Of a DNA stretch of 41,279 bases, positions 22,052 through 30,748 are shown in pieces. The stretch's first letter is position 1. Each line of letters starts with the position of its first letter. The stretch is taken from the NCBI RefSeq assembly GCF_002395745.1, contig NZ_DGUN01000061.1, positions 1 to 41,279 on the forward strand. Reading direction: 5' to 3'. The position numbers and the translations under genes are program-made. The DNA is from Fibrobacter sp. UBA4309. Its GTDB lineage: Bacteria; Fibrobacterota; Fibrobacteria; Fibrobacterales; Fibrobacteraceae. The notes beneath the pieces are model-generated. The model saw only the letters and a program-made list of their open reading frames with translations, made no database searches and was not told where the DNA came from.

Positions 22052-23446
22052 TCAATTCCGGGCCAATATGCCCAAATCTTTTTTCGACACGTACTTGAAT
22101 ACACCAATTATCAACAGTAGCGCCACAAACGTCGCCACCAGGCCCCACCAGGGGACAGCGCCCGTATACCAGAAACACACGACGCAAGGGAGCATCAGCA
22201 AGTGTATCGCCGTCACCTTGACGAACTGTCTGCGCATGGCGGGAGTCACACGGGTAAGCAAGAACAGGAATATGCCGGACTCCGAACAAATTTTTGCCAG
22301 GGCCGCACCGAGAACGCCCAGCTCCGGAACCAGGGACACGTTGGAAACCACGTTCACCACGCCCGCGACAACGGCGAGCTTCAGGTAGTCCTTACGCGAC
22401 TGCGAGATGAGCCATTCGCTCCACGGCACCGAATAGAACGAAACTACGAGCCAGCAGGCGAAAAGGATCATCACCTTCGCAGCGGGCAAGTCCACGTCGA
22501 CAGGAATCACCTTCGTGAAGAACTTTTCCGAAAAGGCGATAGTCCCCAAGAGGAACATCGCGCTCATGACGCCCAGAATCTTGTGCGAAGACTGCACCAG
22601 CGAAGCGCTGTCCTCGTGCCGCCCGAATTCCAGCAGGCGGGCCAGCTGCCGCCGTAGCGGGACGCTGAGCGCGCCGCCCAGCACGAACACGAACATCGCA
22701 TAGCGGAAACAGTAATCGTAAATGCCCACCGCGCTGTTGCCGCAGAAATACTTCAAGAAGAAGATATCCACGTTCTGGTGCAGCAGCAGTAGCGAAGACG
22801 AGAAAAACAGGATGAACGAACTGCGGTAGCAGCTCCAGGCGTCCTTCCATTCCGCACGCGACGGAGGCGCCACCGAAAACTTGCGCTTGGGCCCCAGCAC
22901 CCACAGGGCGGCCGTCGCGAGCACTTCCGAACCGATATCGATGGCCGCGAACATTTCGATAGAAGAGATACCCGCGAACCAAAGCATGCCGAGGACCAGG
23001 CACTGCCTAAAGAACTGCACTACGGGATTGATACCCGCATAGCCCTTACGCGAAAGCCACCAGTCGAGATTCGCAGGCCGCAAGAATACCTGCAGCAGGT
23101 ACACCTTCAACACGAACCCGCCGGCAAGGTCCATCGAGAAAAACGCCACCGCCCCGACTGCCGCCATGGCGAGCAGCACGGCACCGCGCATGTAGCCCAT
23201 GGCCACGAACAGCTTGCGGTCCATCTTCACGTCGTCGGGGTGTTCGATCAAGGCAAGCGAAGACAGTCCGAAATCCAGGACAAAGTTCAGGTACGTGACG
23301 AGCGTGAGCGCAAATACGACCTCGCCCCACGATGCCGAACCGAACCGCAGCAACGCGATACTCGTCACCACGAAACGCACAAGCTTGCCTAGGCCCTGGG
23401 CGGCACCGTTCATGCCGACATTCACGAGCAACGAATCCGCACGCAT
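22052..23446 (-). CDS. Polysaccharide flippase-like membrane protein (Wzx/RfbX type)
   Basis: The 464-residue protein has about twelve hydrophobic segments spread along its length and the layout of MOP-superfamily exporters: an N-terminal half with GKLVRFVVTSIALLRFGSASWGEVVFALTLV, and a later FFLKYFCGNSAVGIYDYCFRYAM motif typical of Wzx proteins. Such proteins flip lipid-linked oligosaccharide repeat units across the inner membrane. Its ATG overlaps the upstream glycosyltransferase stop by one base (TGATG). It is the last gene of the five-gene polysaccharide locus; no intrinsic terminator was seen between its stop and tRNA-Leu. Confidence 0.82.
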   Translation of the reverse strand: MRADSLLVNVGMNGAAQGLGKLVRFVVTSIALLRFGSASWGEVVFALTLVTYLNFVLDFGLSSLALIEHPDDVKMDRKLFVAMGYMRGAVLLAMAAVGAVAFFSMDLAGGFVLKVYLLQVFLRPANLDWWLSRKGYAGINPVVQFFRQCLVLGMLWFAGISSIEMFAAIDIGSEVLATAALWVLGPKRKFSVAPPSRAEWKDAWSCYRSSFILFFSSSLLLLHQNVDIFFLKYFCGNSAVGIYDYCFRYAMFVFVLGGALSVPLRRQLARLLEFGRHEDSASLVQSSHKILGVMSAMFLLGTIAFSEKFFTKVIPVDVDLPAAKVMILFACWLVVSFYSVPWSEWLISQSRKDYLKLAVVAGVVNVVSNVSLVPELGVLGAALAKICSESGIFLFLLTRVTPAMRRQFVKVTAIHLLMLPCVVCFWYTGAVPWWGLVATFVALLLIIGVFKYVSKKDLGILARN

Positions 23447-24573
23447 CAGCGCCTCCGCAGTTTCCGGTAAATACGGTTACGGACAAAGTCTCGCAAGTCC
23501 CAGAATGCGTGATACAGTCCCAAGACGCAACCGGCGCGCTTGCCGGCAGGATTCGGGCAGAGTTCCCGCAAAAGCGCGGCAAAGCCCTTGCCGTTTTCTT
23601 CGGAGCGGAACCGCTTTTCCACAAACTGGAACATCTTCTCGCCATCGGCGTCGAGAGTCTCGCGCGTCGCGTTCTTCAGGTAATCGCGAATGCCTTCGTA
23701 CGATTCGAAAACGAACGGCGTCACTTCCGGATGCGCGCAGACAGCCAGCGCAAGCGCCGGCCTGTGCGCAAAGCCCGCCTCCACAAGGGGCAGGTTGAAG
23801 TTCTCGCACTTGGAAAAGCTCACGAGCACATCGCAGTCGGCATACAGCTCCGCCATCTTCCTGGAATCGCTGATGGCGGCACGGGCGGCGACGCCTGCCG
23901 CCGTAAGTTTCGCGCATGTCACAGCATCACCGCCGCCCACGACCGTGACTTCGTAGCTATCGCCCAAGTCCTTCTTGAGCCGGCACAAATCGTCAAGACC
24001 CTTGTAGAGCCATTCCGTAGTGCGGTAACGCGTCACCATCAGCACGCGCACAGGACCCTCGTGGGCCACCAGGCTTCCTGCCGGCAAAAGCTTCGCGAAA
24101 TGGTCGCCGCCGTTATAAAGTACCCTGGCGGCAGGCCAGCCGATATATTCCGCCGCATAGCGGCTTATCGTCACCACAGCCGTAAACGCAGGGTAGATTT
24201 CGCCTATACGGGCCTCCACCATCTTGCGGTGCTGTTCCCGTTCTTCGGGAATCGTGAGCTCCGCGGGAATATAGCCGTGCTCGTAGGCGACCGTCACGGC
24301 GTCCAGTTTCAGGTCGGCGACAATCTTGTAGAACGGGTCCGTACAGGCGACAACCACGTCGTAGTTCCCCGCCTTCAGCGCAAGCGCCACGCCCCTAAAA
24401 TGCGTCGGCACGCGCACGGCGCGCACGCCGGCCGGCACCAGGCTGCGGTCCAGATCGCAGGCGTACAAGTCCACCTGGTGGCCATCTGCCAGCAAGTACG
24501 GCAACTGGTTCTCGAGAATGCGGGTCACGCCGTATTCGCCGATAAAAACCGTCGAAAGCAGCGCGATTCTCAT
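23446..24573 (-). CDS. GT4-type glycosyltransferase
   Basis: The 375-residue protein resembles GT-B fold, family 4 transferases: an N-terminal MRIALLSTVFIGEYGVTRILENQLPYLL with the Gly-rich acceptor loop, VTISRYAAEYIGWPA at the domain junction, VRVLMVTRYRTTEWLYKGLDDL (the hallmark of the second Rossmann domain), and VLVSFSKCENFNLPLVEAG, a variant of the ExGxxxxxxEA nucleotide-sugar site. Sugar and acceptor are unknown. I chose the ATG at 24573, with AAGGAGAG 7 bases upstream. It overlaps the polymerase/ligase stop by four bases (ATGA) and the flippase start by one base. Confidence 0.85.
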   Translation of the reverse strand: MRIALLSTVFIGEYGVTRILENQLPYLLADGHQVDLYACDLDRSLVPAGVRAVRVPTHFRGVALALKAGNYDVVVACTDPFYKIVADLKLDAVTVAYEHGYIPAELTIPEEREQHRKMVEARIGEIYPAFTAVVTISRYAAEYIGWPAARVLYNGGDHFAKLLPAGSLVAHEGPVRVLMVTRYRTTEWLYKGLDDLCRLKKDLGDSYEVTVVGGGDAVTCAKLTAAGVAARAAISDSRKMAELYADCDVLVSFSKCENFNLPLVEAGFAHRPALALAVCAHPEVTPFVFESYEGIRDYLKNATRETLDADGEKMFQFVEKRFRSEENGKGFAALLRELCPNPAGKRAGCVLGLYHAFWDLRDFVRNRIYRKLRRR

Positions 24574-25895
24574 ACGCGGCTCTCCTTGCCCAACGAGAAC
24601 AGCACGCCCATGTACCAGGCGCCCCATCCGAGCGACGAGGGGAACAGCGGGAACACGTCAAAGACACCGAGGAACAGCATCACGATGCCGCCGCCCAGCA
24701 GGGCGAGGCCAAAGCCGTCCCACGTGTAACGGATATAGCGCAGCAGTTTCGCGGCGCAGGTCACGCAGACCATCGAGAGGAACGTGAAACCGATAAAGCC
24801 GTGTTCCGAAAGAACCATCAGGGCGAGGTTATGGGCGTGGCCCAGACGGGGCAGCGTCTGCACGATAGGCAACATGTTGTAGCGAGCCAGGAATTCCACG
24901 TTATAGGCAAGGAAGTTTCCGGGGCCCACGCCCCACAGCGTGTGCGACTTTATGATAGTCCCCGCCGTATACCAGGCGGCAATGCGTCCCATGGAACTCG
25001 CGTCCAGCCTGCCGCTCACAAAAGTGTTCATTCCCTGTTTCAGGAACATGTCGTCGGGCAGAATACTCCACAGCCCTATCGCCAAGATGGCCAGGATTCC
25101 CGAAAGGATCGCGAACTTGAACAACATGCTCAGAACGCGTTCACGCTGGTTCATCATCAGCTTGGCAAGCACCGTAAGCATGGAGCCGAGACCCATGCCG
25201 ATAATGCCCATGCGGGTTCCGCTGAGCACGATAGAAATAAACACCAGGACAGAAATCACGCCGAGCCATACCGGGTTCGTCTTCTTGCTTATCCAGCCGT
25301 TCATGAACCAGATGGTCCAAGAGACCGCGAGGAGCACGGCAAAGTTCGTCGAGCTGAGGGAAGGGCCTTCTACGCGCAACTGGAACGACACCGCCCTCTC
25401 GATAAACGCCCAGATGCACATGAACACGAGATGCGCCGTGATGACTTTCTGCACCATCGAAGACGTCCACCGGATAAGTCCGCAGCCCAGGAAAAACACC
25501 AGCCCGGTCGCCATCACGAAAAAGAAAATCATCATCATCGTGTAGGGGCGGGCCAAGAAAACCAGCGCCATATAGCCGAACTGGCTTGCCGCCAGCAGCA
25601 GCCACAGACGGTCCACCTTCTGGTCGCCCATGCGCGTCATGTACAGCGCGTAGCACGTCACCGCGACAAACATCAGGTATATGGAATGAGAAATTCCCTC
25701 CAGCTGGAACCAGTGGAGGGCGACAATCAGGAACAGCGCCCCAAAAACATGGGACTTCACGACAATCGTGCAGAAAAAGCTCACCATCATGAGCGCAAGC
25801 GCGATTAATCCCACAATATTCTCATCGGCAGAGCCCAGGTAGACTACCGTCAGCAATATCGGCAACAGGATGAGAATGACGAATTTGGGAATCAT
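24570..25895 (-). CDS. O-antigen ligase/polymerase-like membrane protein (Wzy/WaaL type)
   Basis: The 441-residue protein is highly hydrophobic, with about twelve membrane segments. A large periplasmic loop carries SSMGRIAAWYTAGTIIKSHTLWGVGPGNF followed by LPRLGHAHNLALMVLSEHGFIGF, the GxGxGNF...HxHN pattern of the O-antigen ligase/polymerase superfamily (PF04932). It could polymerise repeat units (Wzy) or ligate them to a carrier; with flippase, chain-length and export genes next to it, a Wzy role is the more likely reading. The stop and start codons overlap the neighbouring genes by ATGA at both ends. Confidence 0.84.
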   Translation of the reverse strand: MIPKFVILILLPILLTVVYLGSADENIVGLIALALMMVSFFCTIVVKSHVFGALFLIVALHWFQLEGISHSIYLMFVAVTCYALYMTRMGDQKVDRLWLLLAASQFGYMALVFLARPYTMMMIFFFVMATGLVFFLGCGLIRWTSSMVQKVITAHLVFMCIWAFIERAVSFQLRVEGPSLSSTNFAVLLAVSWTIWFMNGWISKKTNPVWLGVISVLVFISIVLSGTRMGIIGMGLGSMLTVLAKLMMNQRERVLSMLFKFAILSGILAILAIGLWSILPDDMFLKQGMNTFVSGRLDASSMGRIAAWYTAGTIIKSHTLWGVGPGNFLAYNVEFLARYNMLPIVQTLPRLGHAHNLALMVLSEHGFIGFTFLSMVCVTCAAKLLRYIRYTWDGFGLALLGGGIVMLFLGVFDVFPLFPSSLGWGAWYMGVLFSLGKESRV

Positions 25896-27073
25896 TTACG
25901 CATTGACGCCTTGATCTGCTCCAATTTCTGGCGTGCTTCGCCGCAGTTGGCAATCGCTCCCGTGCTTATGCCATGGTAGACCACGAAGAAGAGCGTCAGC
26001 ACGAAAGAACCAATGAAACCGGCAATGGCCCAGACGGCCCTCTTCGGGCGGGTCTTCCAGTCCGGCAAATACGCATCCTGCACAATCTGGATGACAGGCT
26101 GGTTCTTGAGGCTCTGCGACTCCGTGTTCATCTTCTCGGTGGACACGAATTCCAGGAGCGTGGTGAAGCGCTTGAGGTCGGCGGCACGCTGCTCCTGGTA
26201 CAAGGTCTTTTCCGAAGCCCAGTCCGAATTCAGGTACAGGGACTTCTCGGTCGGGACATAGTTCGAATCGTACTTGCCGCGGAGTTCCCTGAACTTGCGT
26301 TCGAGCAGCAGGCGCTTCTTGCGCATTTCGTTCGCGTCGGCGTTGTTCTTGCCCTGCACCTGTTCCGAAAGCTTGTAGTTGTTTATCTGGGCCTCGTAAC
26401 CGGCAAGCGCCTTCACGGTCAGTTCCGTTTGGGCTTCCAGGTTCACCAGGTTGTTGTCCCTGTAGAAGCGGACCAGTTCGTCACTGATGGACCTCACGCT
26501 GTCCATGAGTTCGCGTTCCTGCGACTTGAGGTACTGAATGGAATACTGCAGGCGTTCTTTTTGCAGCTTCAGGTAGCGCTCGTTAGAGATGTCCACCATG
26601 TAGCGCACGATATCGCGCGCCATCACCTTGTTCTTGGCCTCGAATGCACAGCTGATGATGCCGCTCGCATCTTCACCGATCATCACGTCCTTGTTGAAGC
26701 GCTTCAGGGAAAGCTCGTCGGCCTTTTTCTTGTAGAGCGTATCGAGGCGGAACTTGTGGATGGTGCTGAGGGCCACTTCGCGGCCCGAAAGGATTTCGAG
26801 GTACAGGTCCGAAGGCTTGATGGTATTCTGCGAACCGAGCAACGACGCGATACTTCCGTTCGAAAGGCCACCGGCAGAAGACTTGAGCATGGACGACACG
26901 GCGCCAAAGCTACCCGTCTCGCTCGAAGAAGCATCGATCTGGAGCCTGATCTCCGTCGTATAGATAGGCGGCATCACCCAGGCGAGCACGAAGCACAGCA
27001 GGGCCACCACGACCGGAATAAGAAAGACTTTCTTCTTCTTCAAGCAATAACAGAATATATCGAAGTATGCCAT
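25892..27073 (-). CDS. Chain-length determinant-like inner-membrane protein (Wzz family)
   Basis: The 393-residue protein has the Wzz layout: an N-terminal membrane segment (VFLIPVVVALLCFVLAWVM, about residues 15-33), a long periplasmic part with coiled-coil-like stretches (for example LQKERLQYSIQYLKSQERELMDSV), and a C-terminal membrane segment (VWAIAGFIGSFVLTLFFVVY) preceded by the Pro/basic WKTRPKR. There is no cytoplasmic tyrosine-kinase domain, so it is not a full Wzc. I chose the ATG at 27073, 7 bases past the upstream stop; a longer frame would overlap that gene by 38 bases. It overlaps the downstream gene by ATGA. Confidence 0.84.
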   Translation of the reverse strand: MAYFDIFCYCLKKKKVFLIPVVVALLCFVLAWVMPPIYTTEIRLQIDASSSETGSFGAVSSMLKSSAGGLSNGSIASLLGSQNTIKPSDLYLEILSGREVALSTIHKFRLDTLYKKKADELSLKRFNKDVMIGEDASGIISCAFEAKNKVMARDIVRYMVDISNERYLKLQKERLQYSIQYLKSQERELMDSVRSISDELVRFYRDNNLVNLEAQTELTVKALAGYEAQINNYKLSEQVQGKNNADANEMRKKRLLLERKFRELRGKYDSNYVPTEKSLYLNSDWASEKTLYQEQRAADLKRFTTLLEFVSTEKMNTESQSLKNQPVIQIVQDAYLPDWKTRPKRAVWAIAGFIGSFVLTLFFVVYHGISTGAIANCGEARQKLEQIKASMRK

Positions 27074-27080
27074 CGGAAAC

Positions 27081-28241
27081 CTAGTAAGTAGATATAATGA
27101 TTGCCGTCGCGACAACACTCAGCAGTGAAGCCAGGAACAAGGTCACATCCTTCACGGATTCGTAGATGCTGCGCGGAATCTCGATATAGTCGCCCGGCTG
27201 GATTTCTCCCTTGTACGGGTCAATCGATTCACGCTTGCCATCGCGGATACGCGTAACACGCCTAAACGAGCCGGTAATGATAGTCACGCCCGAAGACGCG
27301 ATATAGTCGATAGCATGCAGGCCGGGAGTATAGAGGGCCTTGCCCACTGCGGCAACGGCACCGCCCACGTAAACGAAGGGATCCTTGTTCCACAGCTCGA
27401 CATGGGTCTCCGGAGCCAGGCGCAGGTCGCGGGCCTTCTCTATCTCGTAAGTTTCGGTAGAGCCGTCCGGTTTCTTGATCTTCACCCACTTGGACTTTAT
27501 CTCGGCGACGCCGGGAGTCTTGTCGAGATATTCACCGAGCGTACGGCCTTCCACGTACGGGACACTCATGTTCGTCACCGGGGTTTCCACGGAAATCGTC
27601 GATTCCGACTTGATATAGGGAACATAGATGACATCCCCTGCACGCAGCTCGATGTTCGCTTCGCCCTTGCCTTCCGTCTCGTAGTCGATATAGTTTACGG
27701 TAATCGTGTCCTTGTCACGGACGACCTTGATGTTCTTCCTGTCGGCCATAGGCATGAACCCGCCACCCAGGACAATCACTCCGTTCAGGTGGGTCTGCTG
27801 TTCCACCGTAGCACGTCCGGGAGACTGCACCGCCCCGAGAACGGAAACCGACATCTTCCTGGTGCGCACCAGCTGAATCTGCACGTAGCGCTCGTCATAC
27901 TTCGACACGAGCAGCTTCTTGAGGGAATCCTTGGCTTCGTTCAGGTGGAGCTTATCGACATTGACCATGCCGCAGCTCGGGACAGACACGTTGCCTTCCG
28001 GGGAAACCTGCACGACGTCGAAGCCCTTCGGCGAAAGAATTTCGAAATAGTCACCGGGACCGACAATATACGTAGAATCGATAGCTGTTTCCAGACGGAT
28101 GGGTTCAGTAACAATATTCGTCCTCTGGAATCTTCCTTCCTGGCCCTGGAATGTAGGCAGGGTCGTCGGCGATGAAAAATCATCGTCAAGGGGTGCGGAA
28201 AAACATACCGACGCCAAAATCAATATTAAAACAGCATACAT
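27081..28241 (-). CDS. Polysaccharide export protein (Wza-like)
   Basis: The 386-residue protein has a signal peptide (MYAVLILILASVCFSA, cleavage before PLDDD), a poly-export domain starting at YIVGPGDYFEILSPKG, the VSPEGNVSVPSCGMVNV segment, then SLBB-like units (SVSVLGAVQSPGRATVE... and DPFVYVGGAV...TPGL), and a hydrophobic C-terminus. Wza homologues form the outer-membrane exit channel of capsule or exopolysaccharide. There is no lipobox Cys, unlike E. coli Wza. I chose the ATG at 28241 because it begins at the signal peptide; a longer frame reaches back through the rplQ terminator. No Shine-Dalgarno sequence is visible, and only 14 bases separate the ATG from the terminator's U-tract. Confidence 0.85.
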   Translation of the reverse strand: MYAVLILILASVCFSAPLDDDFSSPTTLPTFQGQEGRFQRTNIVTEPIRLETAIDSTYIVGPGDYFEILSPKGFDVVQVSPEGNVSVPSCGMVNVDKLHLNEAKDSLKKLLVSKYDERYVQIQLVRTRKMSVSVLGAVQSPGRATVEQQTHLNGVIVLGGGFMPMADRKNIKVVRDKDTITVNYIDYETEGKGEANIELRAGDVIYVPYIKSESTISVETPVTNMSVPYVEGRTLGEYLDKTPGVAEIKSKWVKIKKPDGSTETYEIEKARDLRLAPETHVELWNKDPFVYVGGAVAAVGKALYTPGLHAIDYIASSGVTIITGSFRRVTRIRDGKRESIDPYKGEIQPGDYIEIPRSIYESVKDVTLFLASLLSVVATAIIISTY

Positions 28242-28254
28242 GGGAGATAATATA

Positions 28255-28288
28255 CAAAAAAGTCCGGCCAGAGAACTAGCCGGACTTT
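28255..28288 (-). terminator. Rho-independent terminator after rplQ
   Basis: On the minus strand AAAGTCCGGC (28288-28279) pairs perfectly with GCCGGACTTT (28268-28259), followed by TTTTTT (28260-28255). It marks the end of the ribosomal super-operon. The polysaccharide export gene starts 14 bases after it. Confidence 0.92.
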
Positions 28289-28305
28289 CTACAAAGCGTT
28301 TAGCC

Positions 28306-28779
28306 TTAGTTAGCGGACTTGCTTTCACCCTCGACCATGTCCACGGCTGCGTCAGCCTTGGCAGGTTCGGAGGCCTTCTTGGTCTTCACGACGATCTCGT
28401 CTTCGACGAGACCGATGAGGGCCATTTCGGCAGCGTCACCAGCGCGGTTCGGGCCGAGCTTGATGATGCGGGTGTAGCCACCGTTACGGGATGCGTAACG
28501 CGGGCCGATCGTGTTGAACAAATCCTGGAGGACCTTCGGGTCCATCACGAAGCGGGCAGCTTCACGACGGGCAGAGAGGTCACCCTTCTTTGCATAGGTA
28601 ATCATGCGTTCGACGCTGCTACGGACCAACTTGGCCTTGTGAAGCGTAGTACGCACGTAGCGGGCACTCTGTTCCGCTTCCATACCCTTGCCGATGATGG
28701 AGGTCGTAAGGGCGCGGAGGATGGCACGCTTGTGTTCGGAATTAACACCGAGTTTCTTGTTTTTTACACCGTGTCTCAT
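28306..28779 (-). CDS. rplQ: 50S ribosomal protein L17
   Basis: L17 lies at the exit-tunnel side of the large subunit. MRHGVKNKKLGVNSEHKRAI is the conserved start, and DLFNTIGPRYASRNGGYTRI with LGPNRAGDAAEMALIGLV closes the conserved part at about residue 130. A further ~27 residues rich in Lys/Ala/Glu/Asp extend the C-terminus. It follows rpoA after 2 bases, as in most bacteria, and is the last gene of the super-operon. Confidence 0.97.
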   Translation of the reverse strand: MRHGVKNKKLGVNSEHKRAILRALTTSIIGKGMEAEQSARYVRTTLHKAKLVRSSVERMITYAKKGDLSARREAARFVMDPKVLQDLFNTIGPRYASRNGGYTRIIKLGPNRAGDAAEMALIGLVEDEIVVKTKKASEPAKADAAVDMVEGESKSAN

Positions 28780-28781
28780 TT

Positions 28782-29756
28782 TTAATCCTTCAAGTAGTCA
28801 TCGACGTCCATGCCAAAGGAAAGGCCCATGGAGGTCAATACCTCGTTAAGTTCGACCAAGGACTTCCTGCCGAAGTTCTTGTATTTGAGCATATCGTTTT
28901 CCTTGTTGCGTACAAGTTCGCCAACGGTATGGATGTTGGCCATACGGAGGCAGTTGCTGGAACGAACAGAGAGTTCGAGTTCGTCCACGCGGGTACGCAG
29001 GAGCGTCGCGATACGTTGACGTTCTTCATCCATTTCGAGTTCTTCGGGGCTTTCGAGATCGCCTTCGAAGTTGATGAAGATTTCCAGGTGATCGACGAGG
29101 AGCTTCGCAGCGTAGGCGAGAGCGTCTTCGGGATCGATGGAGCCGTCAGTCGTAATTTCGAGTTCCAGGCGGTTGAAATCGGTACGCTGTCCAACGCGGG
29201 TATCGCTGATGTGCATAGCGACCTTCTGCACCGGGTTGAAGTTGGCGTCCATGGCGATAACGCCAATCGGAGCGTCCTTGTCCTTCAATTCGTCGGCGGT
29301 GACATAGCCACGACCGCAAGAGATCTTCACGTCCATCGACAAGGAAGCGTTGCCGTTCAATGTCGCGATATGGACATCCGGAGTCAGAATGGCGACGTTC
29401 GGATTGTCCATGAAGTCCTTCGCCGTGACTTCGCCGTCACCGGACATGTCCAGGTGAAGGGTTTCGTCGTGGTCGGAAAGGAGCTTCACGCGGAGGCTCT
29501 TCAAGTTCAGGATAATGTCGGTGACATCTTCCTTGACTCCCGGAATTGTAGAAAATTCCTTTTCCACGCCTTCGATTTTCACGGAGACAATAGCCGCACC
29601 CTGCAGAGAGGAGAGAAGCGTACGGCGGAGGGCGTTACCGAGGGTGATACCCCAGCCACGTTCCAAGGCTTCTACGACAAACTTGGCGTAGCGGCCGTCT
29701 TCGCCGGTCTCAACTTTCTGGAAGCTGCGCGGCATCTGAAGTGATTTCCACATCAT
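28782..29756 (-). CDS. rpoA: DNA-directed RNA polymerase alpha subunit
   Basis: The 324-residue protein has the N-terminal assembly domain (RYAKFVVEALERGWGITLGNALRRTLLSS, then GVKEDVTDIILNLK) and the C-terminal domain that contacts UP elements and activators (VDELELSVRSSNCLRMANIHTVGELV...KNFGRKSLVELNEVL). The start is a double ATG; AGAGG lies 8 bases before the first and 11 before the second, so the first is kept. rpsK lies 18 bases upstream with no rpsD between, unlike the E. coli alpha operon. Confidence 0.97.
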   Translation of the reverse strand: MMWKSLQMPRSFQKVETGEDGRYAKFVVEALERGWGITLGNALRRTLLSSLQGAAIVSVKIEGVEKEFSTIPGVKEDVTDIILNLKSLRVKLLSDHDETLHLDMSGDGEVTAKDFMDNPNVAILTPDVHIATLNGNASLSMDVKISCGRGYVTADELKDKDAPIGVIAMDANFNPVQKVAMHISDTRVGQRTDFNRLELEITTDGSIDPEDALAYAAKLLVDHLEIFINFEGDLESPEELEMDEERQRIATLLRTRVDELELSVRSSNCLRMANIHTVGELVRNKENDMLKYKNFGRKSLVELNEVLTSMGLSFGMDVDDYLKD

Positions 29757-29774
29757 TGGCGATACCTCTTTGGA

Positions 29775-30215
29775 TTAAATTCTTCTCTTCTTTTTAGGAC
29801 GGCAACCATTGTGCGGAATGCCCGTCACGTCTCGAATAGAGAGAACTTCGAGGCCCGCATTCTTGAGTGCGCGAACAGCGGATTCACGACCGCCACCAGC
29901 GCCCTTCACGCGGACGTCCACCTTGCGCATGCCGAGGTCGAACGCCTTGTGAGCGGCAGTTTCGGCAGCGAGCTGGGCGGCAAACGGAGTGCTCTTGCGA
30001 GAGCCCTTGAAACCGGAGTTACCCGGAGAGCCCCAAGCCACGACGTTACCGCGAGCATCGGTGATAGAAACGATTGTATTGTTGAAGGAAGCGAACACGC
30101 AAGCGATGCCCTGGATGTCGACACGCTTCTTGCCCTTCTTGACCTTTTCTTCAGTAGCGGCTGCGGCCGGAGCTTCAGCAGCGGCAGCAGTTTCCTTGAT
30201 TTCTTCTTCAGCCAC
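29775..30215 (-). CDS. rpsK: 30S ribosomal protein S11 with an acidic/Ala-rich N-terminal extension
   Basis: S11 lines the platform of the small subunit near the E site. The conserved body begins around VDIQGIACVFASFNNTIVSITD and ends VTGIPHNGCRPKKKRRI, the invariant C-terminus. The total of 146 residues exceeds the usual ~129 because of ~25 extra N-terminal residues rich in Ala and Glu (MAEEEIKETAAAAEAP). The ATG is preceded by AAGGAG 6 bases upstream, so the extension is probably real. Confidence 0.95.
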   Translation of the reverse strand: MAEEEIKETAAAAEAPAAAATEEKVKKGKKRVDIQGIACVFASFNNTIVSITDARGNVVAWGSPGNSGFKGSRKSTPFAAQLAAETAAHKAFDLGMRKVDVRVKGAGGGRESAVRALKNAGLEVLSIRDVTGIPHNGCRPKKKRRI

Positions 30216-30226
30216 GACGAATCTCC

Positions 30227-30595
30227 TTACTTTTTCTTGTTAGCCACAGTCTTCTTGGGACCCTTACGAGTGCGGGCATTGGTGCGGGAACGCTGACCAC
30301 GAACGGGCAGGCCCTTGCGGTGGCGGATGCCACGGTAGCAACCAATATCGAGCAGACGCTTGATATTCAGGGTAACTTCTGCGCGAAGCTGACCTTCCAC
30401 AGAGTATTCGTCTTCCAAGAGATGGCGAATCTTACCTTGTTCTTCTTCGGTGAGGTCATCGCACTTCTTGTTCTTGTCGATGCCCAGCTGAGCACAGACC
30501 TTGTTTGCGGTGAACAGACCGACACCATAGATTGCCGTCAGACCGTACTCGACAGTCTTGTTTTTCGGCAAATCGACACCAGCTATACGTGCCAT
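30227..30595 (-). CDS. rpsM: 30S ribosomal protein S13
   Basis: S13 sits in the 30S head and contacts the P-site tRNA and the 50S subunit. The 122-residue protein has MARIAGVDLPKNKTVEYGLTAIYG at the start and RGIRHRKGLPVRGQRSRTNARTRKG with a basic tail at the end, both diagnostic. GGAG lies 5 bases before the ATG. Confidence 0.97.
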   Translation of the reverse strand: MARIAGVDLPKNKTVEYGLTAIYGVGLFTANKVCAQLGIDKNKKCDDLTEEEQGKIRHLLEDEYSVEGQLRAEVTLNIKRLLDIGCYRGIRHRKGLPVRGQRSRTNARTRKGPKKTVANKKK

Positions 30596-30604
30596 ACGAT
30601 CTCC

Positions 30605-30721
30605 TTATCCCTGCTTCTGCTTGTGACGGGGGTTCTTCGAACAGATGATACGCAATACACCCTTGCGACGGATGATCTTGCAGTTTTCACATCTGGGTTT
30701 AATGGAGGCTTTGATTTTCAT
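30605..30721 (-). CDS. rpmJ: 50S ribosomal protein L36 (zinc-binding form)
   Basis: The 38-residue protein MKIKASIKPR... has the zinc-ribbon residues C11, C14, C27 and H33, so it is the C+ form. It lies between infA and rpsM in the expected order, with AAGG 8 bases before the ATG. Confidence 0.96.
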   Translation of the reverse strand: MKIKASIKPRCENCKIIRRKGVLRIICSKNPRHKQKQG

Positions 30722-30748
30722 AGGTTTGACCTTCTTTGAAAATACCTA

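Noticed and set aside
28242..28328. N-terminally longer Wza-like protein
   Set aside because: The longer frame is encoded by the rplQ terminator and the end of rplQ; the chosen ATG gives a clean signal peptide.
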